NCBI GenBank assembly: GCA_003478355.1
Contig: QUFC01000039.1
Location: forward strand, 1 to 43,851
Length of the DNA: 43,851 nt
Reading direction: 5' to 3'
Source: Lachnospiraceae bacterium AM48-27BH
GTDB lineage: Bacteria; Bacillota; Clostridia; Lachnospirales; Lachnospiraceae
The notes beneath the pieces were generated by a model. It searched no databases and was not told where the DNA came from. It was given only the letters and a program-made list of their open reading frames with translations. The position numbers and the translations under genes were made by a program. Positions 27,457-36,053 of this stretch are shown here, in pieces; the stretch's first letter is position 1; the number at the start of each line of letters is the position of its first letter.

Positions 27457-27571
27457 ATACATATTTCCCGGAAAACAGGGGATCATAAAGACTGTACAAA
27501 GGAAGTACAAAGTTAGAAAACAGGCTGGTCCATGGTTAAGCCTTGGAAAAAACTGAAGAGGTATGGACAAG

Positions 27572-27594
27572 CAGGGGAGCCGGCAGGCTCCCCG
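27572..27594. terminator. Hairpin between the pseudouridine synthase and nudC
   Basis: GGGGAGCC pairs with GGCTCCCC around a GGCA loop between the convergent genes. There is no real T-run on either side, so its role as a terminator is uncertain. Nothing else was seen in this 154-base gap. Confidence 0.35.
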
Positions 27595-27610
27595 ATTTCG
27601 GCAATGGGGA

Positions 27611-28450
27611 TTACACAAGTCCATTTTTAAATGCCATGATCATTTCGTTAGTCAGACTGTCTCTGGACGGTGTCACCGGGATCTCGTCCCGTTCAAACCA
27701 CTGTGCCAGAGCCAGTTCGTTTGCGTCTAAGGTGACCGTCTCGTCATCACCGTCTAAATCGCAGAAAAATCCCATCAATACGGTGCTGCTGAATGGCCAT
27801 GGCTGGCTTTTGTAGTAGCGGATATTTTTCACAGGAAGACCAACCTCCTCCATGACCTCCCGGCTGACGGTTTCTTCCACCGTTTCGCCTATTTCTGTAT
27901 ATCCGGCCAGAAGCGCATACTTTTTGTAGGTCCGTCCGGCGTATTTGGACAGGAGAAGCCGGTTTTTGTGGGTCAGTCCGATGATGACTGCCGGGGAAAT
28001 CTTCGGGAATTCCATGGCATGACAGTGGTCGCAGTACATCATCCGCTCTTTTTCATCATGACGGAGCGGGGAACCGCAGCAGCCGCAGAATTTACGGCTT
28101 TCGTACCAGAGATAAAGCTGGTAAGCAGTGATTCCGGCAAAAGCCAGATATTGTGGTTCTGCTAGACGGAAGATTTCGGTGTTTTCCATCTGGAAACCGG
28201 ATAATGGTTCCGGGTTTACATGTTTTACCAGGAAAAACCGGAATTCATCAATCTGGAATAAATAAGTGGCATTTTCTAAAATGTCATCGTTGCGTTTTTT
28301 CAGATCCTGGAAGGTAGGAAAGATGATCCGGTCCTCCTGACGCTTCAAAAGCACCTGATGGGGCTGGCAATAGATGGCAAAATCTTCCTCGCGGGGGGCA
28401 TAAGAGTGATAGGCGTTGTCAAAGTGGTGTGGTGCAATATCCTGTATCAT
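27611..28450 (-). CDS. nudC: NADH pyrophosphatase (NAD+ diphosphatase)
   Basis: A 279-residue Nudix hydrolase that cleaves NAD(H) to NMN(H) and AMP and in other bacteria also removes NAD caps from RNA. It has the four-Cys zinc ribbon (CGCCG...CDHC, with 16 residues between the second and third Cys), the Nudix box AGYTEIGETVEETVSREVMEEVG, and the NudC-specific SQPWPFS motif just after it. A minus-strand GGAGA precedes the ATG. It is single, convergent with the pseudouridine synthase and divergent from the T-box/proS unit. Confidence 0.95.
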   Translation of the reverse strand: MIQDIAPHHFDNAYHSYAPREEDFAIYCQPHQVLLKRQEDRIIFPTFQDLKKRNDDILENATYLFQIDEFRFFLVKHVNPEPLSGFQMENTEIFRLAEPQYLAFAGITAYQLYLWYESRKFCGCCGSPLRHDEKERMMYCDHCHAMEFPKISPAVIIGLTHKNRLLLSKYAGRTYKKYALLAGYTEIGETVEETVSREVMEEVGLPVKNIRYYKSQPWPFSSTVLMGFFCDLDGDDETVTLDANELALAQWFERDEIPVTPSRDSLTNEMIMAFKNGLV

Positions 28451-28485
28451 AATGTAATTTCTCCATTTCTATTTCGAGAAGTATT

Positions 28486-28512
28486 GTAACTATGATGGTA
28501 CTGAATTGTTAC
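28486..28512. repeat. Second solitary end of the terminal-repeat element
   Basis: Read on the minus strand, GTAACAATTCAGTACCATCAT matches the consensus end GTAACNATTCAGTACCTTCAT with one further difference. Its own ends GTAAC...GTTAC form a short inverted repeat. It sits in the nudC leader. Confidence 0.55.
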
Positions 28513-28643
28513 GAAGTATTCATGATTCTTGACACGATTATAAGGGCTTTTGCTGGAAAATACAATGAAAAACATGTATTTGTGTAAGGCATGAGCTGTA
28601 ACAAATGTGTCTGGGAGTCGGCAGATTTTACTGCTTCCAGGGC

Positions 28644-28672
28644 TTGACAAGCGGGAAAATTTGGCATAAAAT
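28644..28672 (+). promoter_or_regulatory. Promoter of the proS T-box transcript
   Basis: TTGACA (28644-28649), 17 bases, TAAAAT (28667-28672). Confidence 0.8.
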
Positions 28673-28684
28673 TTGATACATATG

Positions 28685-28950
28685 CAAAAGCGTAGAAGAG
28701 GGTTAGTAAGCTGACATACGCCTACAGAGAGGGAAGAAGTGCTGAGAATTCCCGTGTCCCTGGAAGCCCAACCTGCCTCGGAGCCCTGCATGAAAGTGCA
28801 GCGTATTTCCAGCGTTAAGGGAAGAATGAAGAGAACCGGAAGCGGTCAGTTTGTCAGACAGACCCGCCGGTTAATCAGGGTGGTACCGCCGGAGAACTTA
28901 CGAGTCATCCGGTCCCTTGTCCAAGCGGCAGGGACCGGGTGGCTTTTTTT
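28685..28950 (+). promoter_or_regulatory. T-box leader controlling proS
   Basis: Stem I is closed by ATACGC (about 28711) with GCGTAT (about 28800) and contains the AGAGAGGG motif. The T-box sequence AGGGTGGTACCGCC is at 28877-28890. The terminator is CCGGTCCCT / AGGGACCGG followed by GTGGC and seven T residues (28909-28950). GGAGCCCTGC at 28780-28789 is a likely specifier loop; read as CCC or shifted to CCT it is a proline codon either way. Uncharged tRNA-Pro would pair with the T-box bulge and prevent termination. A degenerate multi-hairpin repeat begins in the terminator T-run. Confidence 0.88.
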
Positions 28951-28983
28951 GTGTCATAGGAAGCTTCATCTTATGACACAAAA
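28947..28983 (+). repeat. Multi-hairpin intergenic repeat, degenerate copy D
   Basis: TTTTGTGTCATAGGA pairs with TCTTATGACACAAAA (one G-T pair), the same first hairpin as in copies A, B and C. Its T arm is part of the T-box terminator run. The rest, to about 29045, has only weak similarity: a CAGGAAATTC/GAATTTCTG hairpin and a CAGGATTC-T-rich end resembling the tail of copy C. It lies in the proS leader, downstream of the regulated terminator. Confidence 0.65.
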
Positions 28984-29071
28984 CAGGAAATTCTGTTGGA
29001 ATTTCTGGTTATGAAAAGAGCCCTTCGGACAGGATTCTATTTTATTTTTATTTATAAAGAGGAGAAAAAAC

Positions 29072-30511
29072 ATGGCAAACGACAAAAAGATGGTAGAAGC
29101 CATCACATCCATGGACGTGGATTTTGCACAGTGGTACACAGATGTTGTAAAAAAAGCAGAATTATGTGATTACGCAAGCGTAAAAGGCTGCATGGTCATC
29201 AAACCAGCAGGTTACGCTATCTGGGAGAACATCCAGAAAGAGTTAGACGCGCGTTTCAAAGAGACTGGTGTTCAGAACGTATATATGCCATTATTCATTC
29301 CAGAGAGCTTACTGGAGAAGGAAAAAGACCACGTAGAGGGCTTTGCTCCAGAGGTGGCATGGGTAACTCACGGTGGATTAGAAGAGCTGCAGGAACGTCT
29401 GTGTGTAAGACCGACCTCCGAGACTCTGTTCTGCGATTTCTACGCAAAGGACATCCAGTCTTACCGTGACCTTCCAAAGGTATACAACCAGTGGTGTTCC
29501 GTAGTTCGCTGGGAGAAGACAACCAGACCATTTTTACGTTCCAGAGAGTTCTTATGGCAGGAGGGCCACACTGCCCATGCAACTGCTGAGGAAGCAAAAG
29601 AGCGTACTGAGCAGATGTTAAATCTGTATGCAGATTTCTGTGAGGAGGTTCTGGCAATTCCGGTTGTCCGTGGACAGAAAACAGACAAAGAGAAATTCGC
29701 AGGCGCAGAGGCTACTTACACCATCGAGTCTCTGATGCACGATGGCAAGGCACTGCAGTCCGGTACCAGCCATAACTTCGGTGATGGATTTGCGAAGGCA
29801 TTTGGTATCCAGTACGCAGCAAAAGACAACACTTTAAAATATGTACATCAGACTTCCTGGGGTATGACGACCCGTATGATCGGCGCTATCATCATGGTTC
29901 ACGGTGATGACAATGGTCTGGTACTGCCTCCAAGAATCGCACCGGTTCAGGTGATGATCGTTCCGATCCAGCAGAAGAAGGAGGGCGTTTTAGACAAGGC
30001 ATACGAGTTAAAAGACCGTCTGATCAACTCTGGTTTCCATGTAAAAGTGGACGATTCCGACAAGAGCCCAGGCTGGAAGTTCAGCGACTGTGAGATGCGC
30101 GGTATTCCGTTACGTGTAGAGATCGGACCAAAGGATATGGAGCAGAATCAGGCAGTATTGGTTCGCCGTGACAACCATGAAAAGACCGTTGTTTCCTTAG
30201 ATGAGCTCGAGACAAAGGTTGCCGAGATGTTAGAGACCATCCAGAAGGCAATGTATGAGAAAGCAAAGGCCCACAGAGATGCCCATACTTATGAGGCAAC
30301 CGATTACGAGGGCTTTGTAAAGACCATCAATGAGAAACCGGGCTTTGTAAAGGCGATGTGGTGCGGATGCCAGGAGTGTGAGGATAAGATCAAAGAGGAT
30401 ACTGGAGCAACCTCCAGATGTATTCCATTTGCACAGGAGAAATTATCCGATAAATGTGTATGCTGTGGCAAACCGGCGACCAAGATGGTTTACTGGGGCA
30501 GAGCATACTAA
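29072..30511 (+). CDS. proS: Prolyl-tRNA synthetase, archaeal-type (ProS type 3)
   Basis: This enzyme charges tRNA-Pro with proline. The 479-residue length and the absence of the INS editing domain identify the short form. Class II motifs are seen in [22 protein letters not shown] and [18 protein letters not shown]. The C-terminal domain shows CGCQEC and CVCCG cysteine pairs and ends in the typical tyrosine (WGRAY). AGAGGAG precedes the ATG. Expression is controlled by the T-box upstream. cca follows after 75 bases without a terminator, so the two may be co-transcribed. Confidence 0.96.
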   Translation: MANDKKMVEAITSMDVDFAQWYTDVVKKAELCDYASVKGCMVIKPAGYAIWENIQKELDARFKETGVQNVYMPLFIPESLLEKEKDHVEGFAPEVAWVTHGGLEELQERLCVRPTSETLFCDFYAKDIQSYRDLPKVYNQWCSVVRWEKTTRPFLRSREFLWQEGHTAHATAEEAKERTEQMLNLYADFCEEVLAIPVVRGQKTDKEKFAGAEATYTIESLMHDGKALQSGTSHNFGDGFAKAFGIQYAAKDNTLKYVHQTSWGMTTRMIGAIIMVHGDDNGLVLPPRIAPVQVMIVPIQQKKEGVLDKAYELKDRLINSGFHVKVDDSDKSPGWKFSDCEMRGIPLRVEIGPKDMEQNQAVLVRRDNHEKTVVSLDELETKVAEMLETIQKAMYEKAKAHRDAHTYEATDYEGFVKTINEKPGFVKAMWCGCQECEDKIKEDTGATSRCIPFAQEKLSDKCVCCGKPATKMVYWGRAY

Positions 30512-30586
30512 GAGAAAGAGACAGAGCGGTGCAGAGAGTGCGCTGTGCTGGTTGTAAAAACAGATAGTGAGAAAGGAGGAGAAGGC

Positions 30587-31792
30587 ATGGAACTGACTAT
30601 GCAGGTGCCAAAGCATGCGCAGGAGATTCTGGAACAGTTAAATAATCATGGATTTGAGGCTTACGTGGTAGGCGGCTGCGTCAGGGACAGTCTTCTCCAC
30701 CGGGTTCCGGGAGACTGGGACATCACCACTTCCGCAAGACCGGAGCAGGTGAAAGCCATTTTCGGACATACCATTGATACGGGACTGCAGCATGGTACCG
30801 TGACCATTATGCGGGATAAGGTGGGCTACGAGGTGACCACTTACCGGATTGATGGGGAGTACGAGGATGGACGCCATCCAAAAGAGGTGGAGTTTACCTC
30901 TAATTTATTAGAAGATTTAAAGCGCCGGGACTTTACCATCAACGCCATGGCCTACAACCCGAAAGAGGGCCTGGTGGATGCCTTTGAAGGGATCCAGGAT
31001 CTGAAGGAAAAACGGATCCGCTGCGTGGGCAATGCTCTGGAGCGCTTTACAGAGGACGCCTTGCGGATTCTGCGGGCGATCCGTTTTTCAGCCCAGCTTG
31101 GATTTTCCATCGAGGAAAGTACCTGGGAGGCCATCAAGGTGATTGCTCCGAACCTGATCCACGTGAGCAAGGAGCGGATTCAGGTGGAGTTAACGAAGCT
31201 TCTGTTATCTAATCACCCGGATGAGATCAGGAAAGTTTTTGACAGGGAACTGGACACCAGGATCTGCGCGGATTTCCCAAAGATTAATCCGGCGCAGATT
31301 GCCATTGATCCGGGACTCCCTAAAGAAAAACATATGCGCTGGGCTGCCCTTCTGCGCCATCAGACACCGGAGGAGGCTGTGGCGATCCTCCGCCAGTTAA
31401 AACTGGATAATGACACGATCAGCAAGGCAAAGACCCTGGTACAGTGGTGGAAACGTCCTATAGGAGCTGATCAGACCCAGATCCGCAAAACCATGAGTCA
31501 GATGGCTCCGGAGTTGTACGATGATCTGCTGGTTTTGAAGACTTCTGTGGGAGAGCTGGAGCTTCAGGCAGAAGGATGTGTGGAAGATCTGGACTGGGTG
31601 AAGACCCAGAGCAGGGAGATCCGGCAGCGGGGAGACTGCGTTTCCTTAAAAGAACTGGCAATTACCGGAGCTGATCTGATCCAGTCAGGCATGAAGCCGG
31701 GGAAAGAGCTGGGTGAGACGTTAAAGCGGCTTTTAGAGCTGGTTCTGGAGCATCCGGAGTGGAATACGAAAGATATATTAAAAAAAGTATGA
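30587..31792 (+). CDS. cca: CCA tRNA nucleotidyltransferase / poly(A) polymerase family
   Basis: A 401-residue class II nucleotidyltransferase that adds or repairs the 3' CCA of tRNAs. This matters here because the tRNA-Arg gene in this window does not encode CCA. The head domain shows GGCVRDSLL, the metal-binding GDWDITTSA and RRDFTINAMAY; the neck has EDALRILRAIRFSAQL. AAAGGAGGAG precedes the ATG at 30587; the frame extends to 30545 without support. Transcription probably continues from proS and ends at the terminator 31804-31843. Confidence 0.94.
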   Translation: MELTMQVPKHAQEILEQLNNHGFEAYVVGGCVRDSLLHRVPGDWDITTSARPEQVKAIFGHTIDTGLQHGTVTIMRDKVGYEVTTYRIDGEYEDGRHPKEVEFTSNLLEDLKRRDFTINAMAYNPKEGLVDAFEGIQDLKEKRIRCVGNALERFTEDALRILRAIRFSAQLGFSIEESTWEAIKVIAPNLIHVSKERIQVELTKLLLSNHPDEIRKVFDRELDTRICADFPKINPAQIAIDPGLPKEKHMRWAALLRHQTPEEAVAILRQLKLDNDTISKAKTLVQWWKRPIGADQTQIRKTMSQMAPELYDDLLVLKTSVGELELQAEGCVEDLDWVKTQSREIRQRGDCVSLKELAITGADLIQSGMKPGKELGETLKRLLELVLEHPEWNTKDILKKV

Positions 31793-31803
31793 TTCTAAGA
31801 GAG

Positions 31804-31843
31804 ATAGCACCAACCTTTGGGCGGGATGGTGCTATTTCTTTTT
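31804..31843 (+). terminator. Terminator of proS-cca
   Basis: ATAGCACCA pairs with TGGTGCTAT and is followed by TTCTTTTT. The last T residues form the first arm of repeat copy B. Confidence 0.85.
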
Positions 31844-31969
31844 GTGTCATAGGAAACTTCGCCCTATGACACAAAAAACGCTCTGCGGGATGCGCACTCG
31901 CGCGAAAAAGAAACATGTCGCAAGCGACCGCGCTCGGCGCGAGAATGTGCCAAGGCACATTCTTTCTTA
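31839..31969 (+). repeat. Multi-hairpin intergenic repeat, copy B
   Basis: TTTTTGTGTCATAGG pairs with CCTATGACACAAAAA. The body is almost identical to copy A, including GTCGCAAGCGAC flanked by CTCGCGC/GCGCGAG arms and the final GAATGTGCC-AA-GGCACATTC followed by TTTCTT. Single differences (for example GCTCT against GCTCC in the second stem) fall in wobble pairs or loops. Confidence 0.85.
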
Positions 31970-31978
31970 TTCATTTAA

Positions 31979-32008
31979 GTATAATCCCCCGTCTTTTTTC
32001 ATACCCTA
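31979..32008 (+). promoter_or_regulatory. Candidate mother-cell sporulation promoter before the CotS-like gene
   Basis: GTATAA (31979-31984), 15 bases, then CATACCCTA (32000-32008). The latter fits the CATAnnnTA -10 of sigma-K and resembles the CATAcanT of sigma-E. It lies 90 bases before a gene of the spore-coat kinase family. The TATAAT at 31980 could alternatively belong to a sigma-A promoter. Confidence 0.4.
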
Positions 32009-32097
32009 GAGTGTAACTGCCATGCAACGCTGCAGCATGTCCGTGACAGGTATCTGTGGAGCGGCTGCGAGGCTGTGAACTTGGGGGAGGGGTGCGT

Positions 32098-33069
32098 GTG
32101 AACGAAAAATATCTGGAGGGGTTGGCCCAGTATGATAGAATGACGGACAGTGTGAGAAAGGGGCGCAGCGGCTGGATCTGTGAGACGGACCGGGGGACAG
32201 CGCTTTTGCAGGAATACCGGGGAACACTGCGGAGGCTGGAGTTTGAGGATCTGGTTCTGAGCCGTGTGGAAGAGGAAGGTCAGATCCCGGTGGACCAGTA
32301 CATAAAAACCAAAGAAGACAGTCTGATCGCCCTGGGGGAGGATGGGACCAGATATGTGCTGAAGGAATGGTTCACAGACCGGGAGTGCAGCCTGAAAGAC
32401 CACAAGGAGGTGCTTTTGGCTGTTCGGCAGATCGCAAGACTTCACAAATGCCTGGCAAAGATTCCAAGATCAGAGGAGTGGAGTTTAGGCTCCATTCATG
32501 GGGAATCTCTGGAACAGGAAATGAAGCGCCATAACCGTGAAATGACCCGAACCCGGAATTATATCAAACAGAAGAAAAAGAAAACTGATTTTGAACGGTG
32601 TGTCATGGAGACCTTTCCTGCATTTTTTGAATGTGCACAGGAGGCGGAAGCGGGAATGGCAGCCTTGAAGGAAAAAGAGCATGAGGACCGGCTGTGCCAT
32701 GGCAATATGGACCATCACCATATTTTGATGGGGGAGGGCTATACTGCAGTTATTGAATTCCATAAAATGCACCTGGGTGATCAGATGGAGGATCTGTACC
32801 ATTTTGTGCGGAAAACCATGGAAAAGCATAACTGGGATATCCGGCTGGGCCAGGAAATGTTCGCAGCCTATGACCGGATCATGCCGCTCTCAATGGAGAA
32901 GATCGAGAGCCTGTATTATCTGTTTTTGTATCCGGAAAAATACTGGAAACAGCTGAATTTTTACTACAATTCGAAAAAAGCCTGGTTTCCGGCGCGAAAT
33001 ATGGAAAAAATAAGGATTTTAATGGAGCAGGCTGAAAATCAGAAAAATTTCCTGGAATTATTGCAATGA
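32098..33069 (+). CDS. CotS-family spore coat protein (kinase-like fold)
   Basis: A 323-residue protein of the CotS/CotI/YutH group, which has an aminoglycoside-phosphotransferase fold. It shows an N-lobe (ETDRGTALLQEY), then RQIARLHKCL, and a catalytic-loop-like LCHGNMDHHHILM followed by VIEFHKMHLGDQMEDLYHFV. The usual HGD and later Asp of active kinases appear as HGN and LGD, so activity is uncertain. The GTG start at 32098 follows GGGGGAGG; an ATG at 32056 lacks a ribosome site. A sigma-E/K-like promoter lies upstream, in keeping with mother-cell expression. Confidence 0.82.
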   Translation: MNEKYLEGLAQYDRMTDSVRKGRSGWICETDRGTALLQEYRGTLRRLEFEDLVLSRVEEEGQIPVDQYIKTKEDSLIALGEDGTRYVLKEWFTDRECSLKDHKEVLLAVRQIARLHKCLAKIPRSEEWSLGSIHGESLEQEMKRHNREMTRTRNYIKQKKKKTDFERCVMETFPAFFECAQEAEAGMAALKEKEHEDRLCHGNMDHHHILMGEGYTAVIEFHKMHLGDQMEDLYHFVRKTMEKHNWDIRLGQEMFAAYDRIMPLSMEKIESLYYLFLYPEKYWKQLNFYYNSKKAWFPARNMEKIRILMEQAENQKNFLELLQ

Positions 33070-33073
33070 ATGA

Positions 33074-33102
33074 TTGCAGGGATGGGGCGGGTGAAGTATA
33101 AT
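33074..33102 (+). promoter_or_regulatory. Promoter of the phosphoglucomutase gene
   Basis: TTGCAG (33074-33079), 17 bases, TATAAT (33097-33102). The transcript would have a leader of about 150 bases with a small CGGTT/AACCG hairpin; nothing else was recognised in it. Confidence 0.7.
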
Positions 33103-33259
33103 AAACGATAGGAGACAACGGTTCAGATAACCGGAAAAAGGGACTGGACCGCTGTAAAAACATAACTGTTTGACAGGCCTGCGCATTGGCTTTGCTGATC
33201 GGAGGAAAACTGTGAAGAACAGAGCAGTTGTGTTAGAAAAAGGAGGAGGAAGTACCACC

Positions 33260-34969
33260 ATGAAGGATTACAAAAAAATCTACGAGGAGTGGCTGAGCAA
33301 CCCATATTTTGATGAGGAGACCAAAGAAGAACTGCGTGCGATCGCAGATAATGAGAATGAGATCAAAGAGCGTTTCTACATGGATCTGGAGTTTGGTACT
33401 GCCGGTTTAAGAGGTGTGATCGGCGCAGGTATCAACCGCATGAACATCTATGTAGTCCGCAGAGCGACTCAGGGACTGGCAAACTATATCATCAAGCAGG
33501 GAGGCGCTTCCAAGGGCGTTGCCATCGCTTACGATTCCCGCCATATGTCACCGGAATTTGCAGATGAAGCAGCAAGAACACTGGCTGCCAACGGAATCGT
33601 AGCTTACAAGTTTGAGTCTCTCCGTCCGACACCAGAGTTATCCTTCGCAGTCCGTGAGCTTGGCTGTATCGCCGGAATCAATGTGACCGCAAGCCATAAC
33701 CCGCCGGAGTACAATGGATATAAAGTATATTGGGAGGATGGCGCACAGTTTACACCGCCTCATGATAAAGGAGTGACTGAGGAAGTTCTGGCGATCGAGG
33801 ATCTGTCTACTGTGAAGACCATGTCCGCTTCCGATGCGAAAGCAGCAGGTTTATATAAGGTAATTGGCGCTGAGATCGACGACAAGTATATTGCCCACGT
33901 AAAAGCACAGGTGGTAAATCAGGATGCCATCGACAAGATGCAGGACGATATCAAGATCGTCTACACCCCTCTTCACGGCACTGGCAATATCCCAGTAAGA
34001 AGAGTCTTAAAAGAGATCGGATTTACCCATGTTTATGTAGTTCCGGAGCAGGAACTGCCAGATGGTGATTTCCCAACCGTCAGCTATCCGAACCCAGAGG
34101 CAGCAGAAGCATTTGCACTGGGTCTTGGTATGGCGAAGAAATTAGATGCAGACTTAGTTCTGGCAACTGATCCGGATGCAGACCGTCTTGGTGTTTATGT
34201 AAAAGACAGCAAATCAGGCGAATATATCCCATTGACTGGTAATATGTCCGGTTCTCTGTTATGCGAGTACGTTCTCAGCCAGAAAGCAGCAAAGAATGCG
34301 ATCCCAGAGGACGGCGAAGTGGTAAAATCCATCGTTACCACCAACTTAGTAGACGCAGTGGCAGATTACTATCATTGTAAATTAGTGGAGTGTCTGACTG
34401 GATTTAAGTGGATCGGCAAACAGATCTTAAAAGAAGAGCAGACCGGCAAAGGCCACTATATGTTCGGATTAGAGGAGAGTTATGGCTGCCTGATCGGAAC
34501 TTATGCACGTGACAAGGACGCTGTTTCCGCTTCCGTTGCCCTGTGTGAGGCTGCAGCTTATTACAAGACCAGGAATATGACACTGTGGGATGCCATGGTT
34601 GCTATGTATGAGAAATATGGTTACTACAAAGACGCAGTCAAAGCCATCGGCTTAAAAGGCATCGAGGGTCTGGCCAAGATCCAGAACATCATGGAGACTC
34701 TGAGAAAAGAAGCTCCAGCCAAGGTTGGTGAGTACGATGTTGTATCTGCAAGAGACTACAAGCTGGATACCATCAAAGATATGAAGACCGGGGCAGTCAC
34801 TGAGACCGGACTTCCGGCATCCAACGTTCTGTACTATGATCTCAACGATGGCGCATGGGTATGTGTAAGACCATCCGGTACCGAGCCGAAGATCAAATTC
34901 TACTACGGTGTCAAGGGAACTTCCCTGGAAGATGCGGACAAGAAGTCTGCAGAGCTTGGTGAAGCCTGA
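33260..34969 (+). CDS. Phosphoglucomutase/phosphomannomutase (alpha-D-phosphohexomutase)
   Basis: It interconverts glucose 1-phosphate and glucose 6-phosphate for glycogen, cell-wall and capsule precursors. All active-site blocks are present: GTAGLRG, the phosphoserine loop TASHNPPEYNGYK, the Mg loop DPDADRLG, the sugar loop GLEESYG and the phosphate loop RPSGTEPKIKFY. AGGAGGA precedes the ATG. The frame ends early at TGA 34967-34969. One extra C at about 34965 would continue as LMAMVDKML to the TAA at 34993-34995, giving 578 residues. The short tail loss probably reflects a homopolymer error. Confidence 0.93.
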   Translation: MKDYKKIYEEWLSNPYFDEETKEELRAIADNENEIKERFYMDLEFGTAGLRGVIGAGINRMNIYVVRRATQGLANYIIKQGGASKGVAIAYDSRHMSPEFADEAARTLAANGIVAYKFESLRPTPELSFAVRELGCIAGINVTASHNPPEYNGYKVYWEDGAQFTPPHDKGVTEEVLAIEDLSTVKTMSASDAKAAGLYKVIGAEIDDKYIAHVKAQVVNQDAIDKMQDDIKIVYTPLHGTGNIPVRRVLKEIGFTHVYVVPEQELPDGDFPTVSYPNPEAAEAFALGLGMAKKLDADLVLATDPDADRLGVYVKDSKSGEYIPLTGNMSGSLLCEYVLSQKAAKNAIPEDGEVVKSIVTTNLVDAVADYYHCKLVECLTGFKWIGKQILKEEQTGKGHYMFGLEESYGCLIGTYARDKDAVSASVALCEAAAYYKTRNMTLWDAMVAMYEKYGYYKDAVKAIGLKGIEGLAKIQNIMETLRKEAPAKVGEYDVVSARDYKLDTIKDMKTGAVTETGLPASNVLYYDLNDGAWVCVRPSGTEPKIKFYYGVKGTSLEDADKKSAELGEA

Positions 34970-35024
34970 TGGCCATGGTTGATAAGATGTTGTAAGTAAT
35001 TGCTGAGATATCATTTAAGGTTTT

Positions 35025-36053
35025 ATGGAAAAAATTCGTAATGATTATTTTGATAATATAAAAAGTGTCCTGATCACCCTTGTGGTGATCGGGCATTTTT
35101 TGTTACCCTTAGAAAGCACCCGGTTAAAGGATGGACTGGTCAATGTGATCTATCTGTTTCATATGCCCATGTTTATTATGGTTTCCGGTTATTTTGCGAA
35201 AGGAATGTATGCAGGAAAACGATTTCGATGGGAACGCATCGGAAAGCTTTTATGGCTCTATCTGCTTTTTCAGATCATATCAGGGATGACAGAAAGTCTG
35301 GCGGCAGGACAGCCGTGGACGGCAAATATCAATTTCCTGCGGGAGAGTGGAGCACCATGGTATCTGCTTGCCATGATCTGGTGGTATCTGGAGGTGTTCT
35401 TACTGGCCCGTTTCCGAGCATGGGCGGTGCTTATGGCAGTGATTGTGATCGGAATCTTAAGCGGGTATGGAAGACATATTGGAAGCTTCCTGGTGTTGAG
35501 CAGGACACTGAGCTTCGGGCCGTTTTTCTGGATCGGATATTATCTGACAGAGGATCAGGTGAGAAGTTTTAGAAGCTGGAAGGGCAGATGGCAGATGGTC
35601 GTGCTGGCACTTTTTCTGGCTGTTGTTACGGCAGTAGAGTCCAATGGAGCTCTAAAGGAATTATTTCCCATCGTATACGGGATGAACTACGGGCGGATCG
35701 GAACCCTGTGGAGCCCGGCAAGTGCGCTGGTGCGTTTCTGTGCTTATGGCGCTGCCGGGATCATGATACTGGGAGTGATGGCTGTTGTCCCAAGACAGAG
35801 AAGGGTGTGGACATGTCTGGGAGAGAGATCACTGCAGATTTATATTCTTCACCGTCCGATTAGAGATCTGATGGAAGCGGCTGGATTTTATTGTGCTGTG
35901 ACCTCACGCAGCCGCATGACGGTCGTGTTTGTTATGGCGTTTTCTGTAGCTCTTGCCGTATGCTTAAGCGCACCCAGGATCACGAAGCTCTTTCGTTATG
36001 TCCAGGATGCGCCGGAAAAAATGTTTCGTCTTATTGGTCAGAACCGTTTTTGA
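35025..36053 (+). CDS. Acyltransferase-3 family membrane protein
   Basis: A 342-residue protein with about ten hydrophobic segments. The N-terminus (YFDNIKSVLITLVVIGHFLLPL) carries the conserved His of OafA-like acyltransferases, followed by LFHMPMFIMVSGYFAKG, also typical. Such enzymes O-acylate cell-surface glycans; the substrate is unknown. No clear ribosome site precedes the ATG (only AAGG at about ten bases). It follows the phosphoglucomutase gene by 29 bases (intact end 34995) and may be its operon partner. Its last 23 bases overlap the end of the opposing PF06541 gene. Confidence 0.88.
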   Translation: MEKIRNDYFDNIKSVLITLVVIGHFLLPLESTRLKDGLVNVIYLFHMPMFIMVSGYFAKGMYAGKRFRWERIGKLLWLYLLFQIISGMTESLAAGQPWTANINFLRESGAPWYLLAMIWWYLEVFLLARFRAWAVLMAVIVIGILSGYGRHIGSFLVLSRTLSFGPFFWIGYYLTEDQVRSFRSWKGRWQMVVLALFLAVVTAVESNGALKELFPIVYGMNYGRIGTLWSPASALVRFCAYGAAGIMILGVMAVVPRQRRVWTCLGERSLQIYILHRPIRDLMEAAGFYCAVTSRSRMTVVFVMAFSVALAVCLSAPRITKLFRYVQDAPEKMFRLIGQNRF

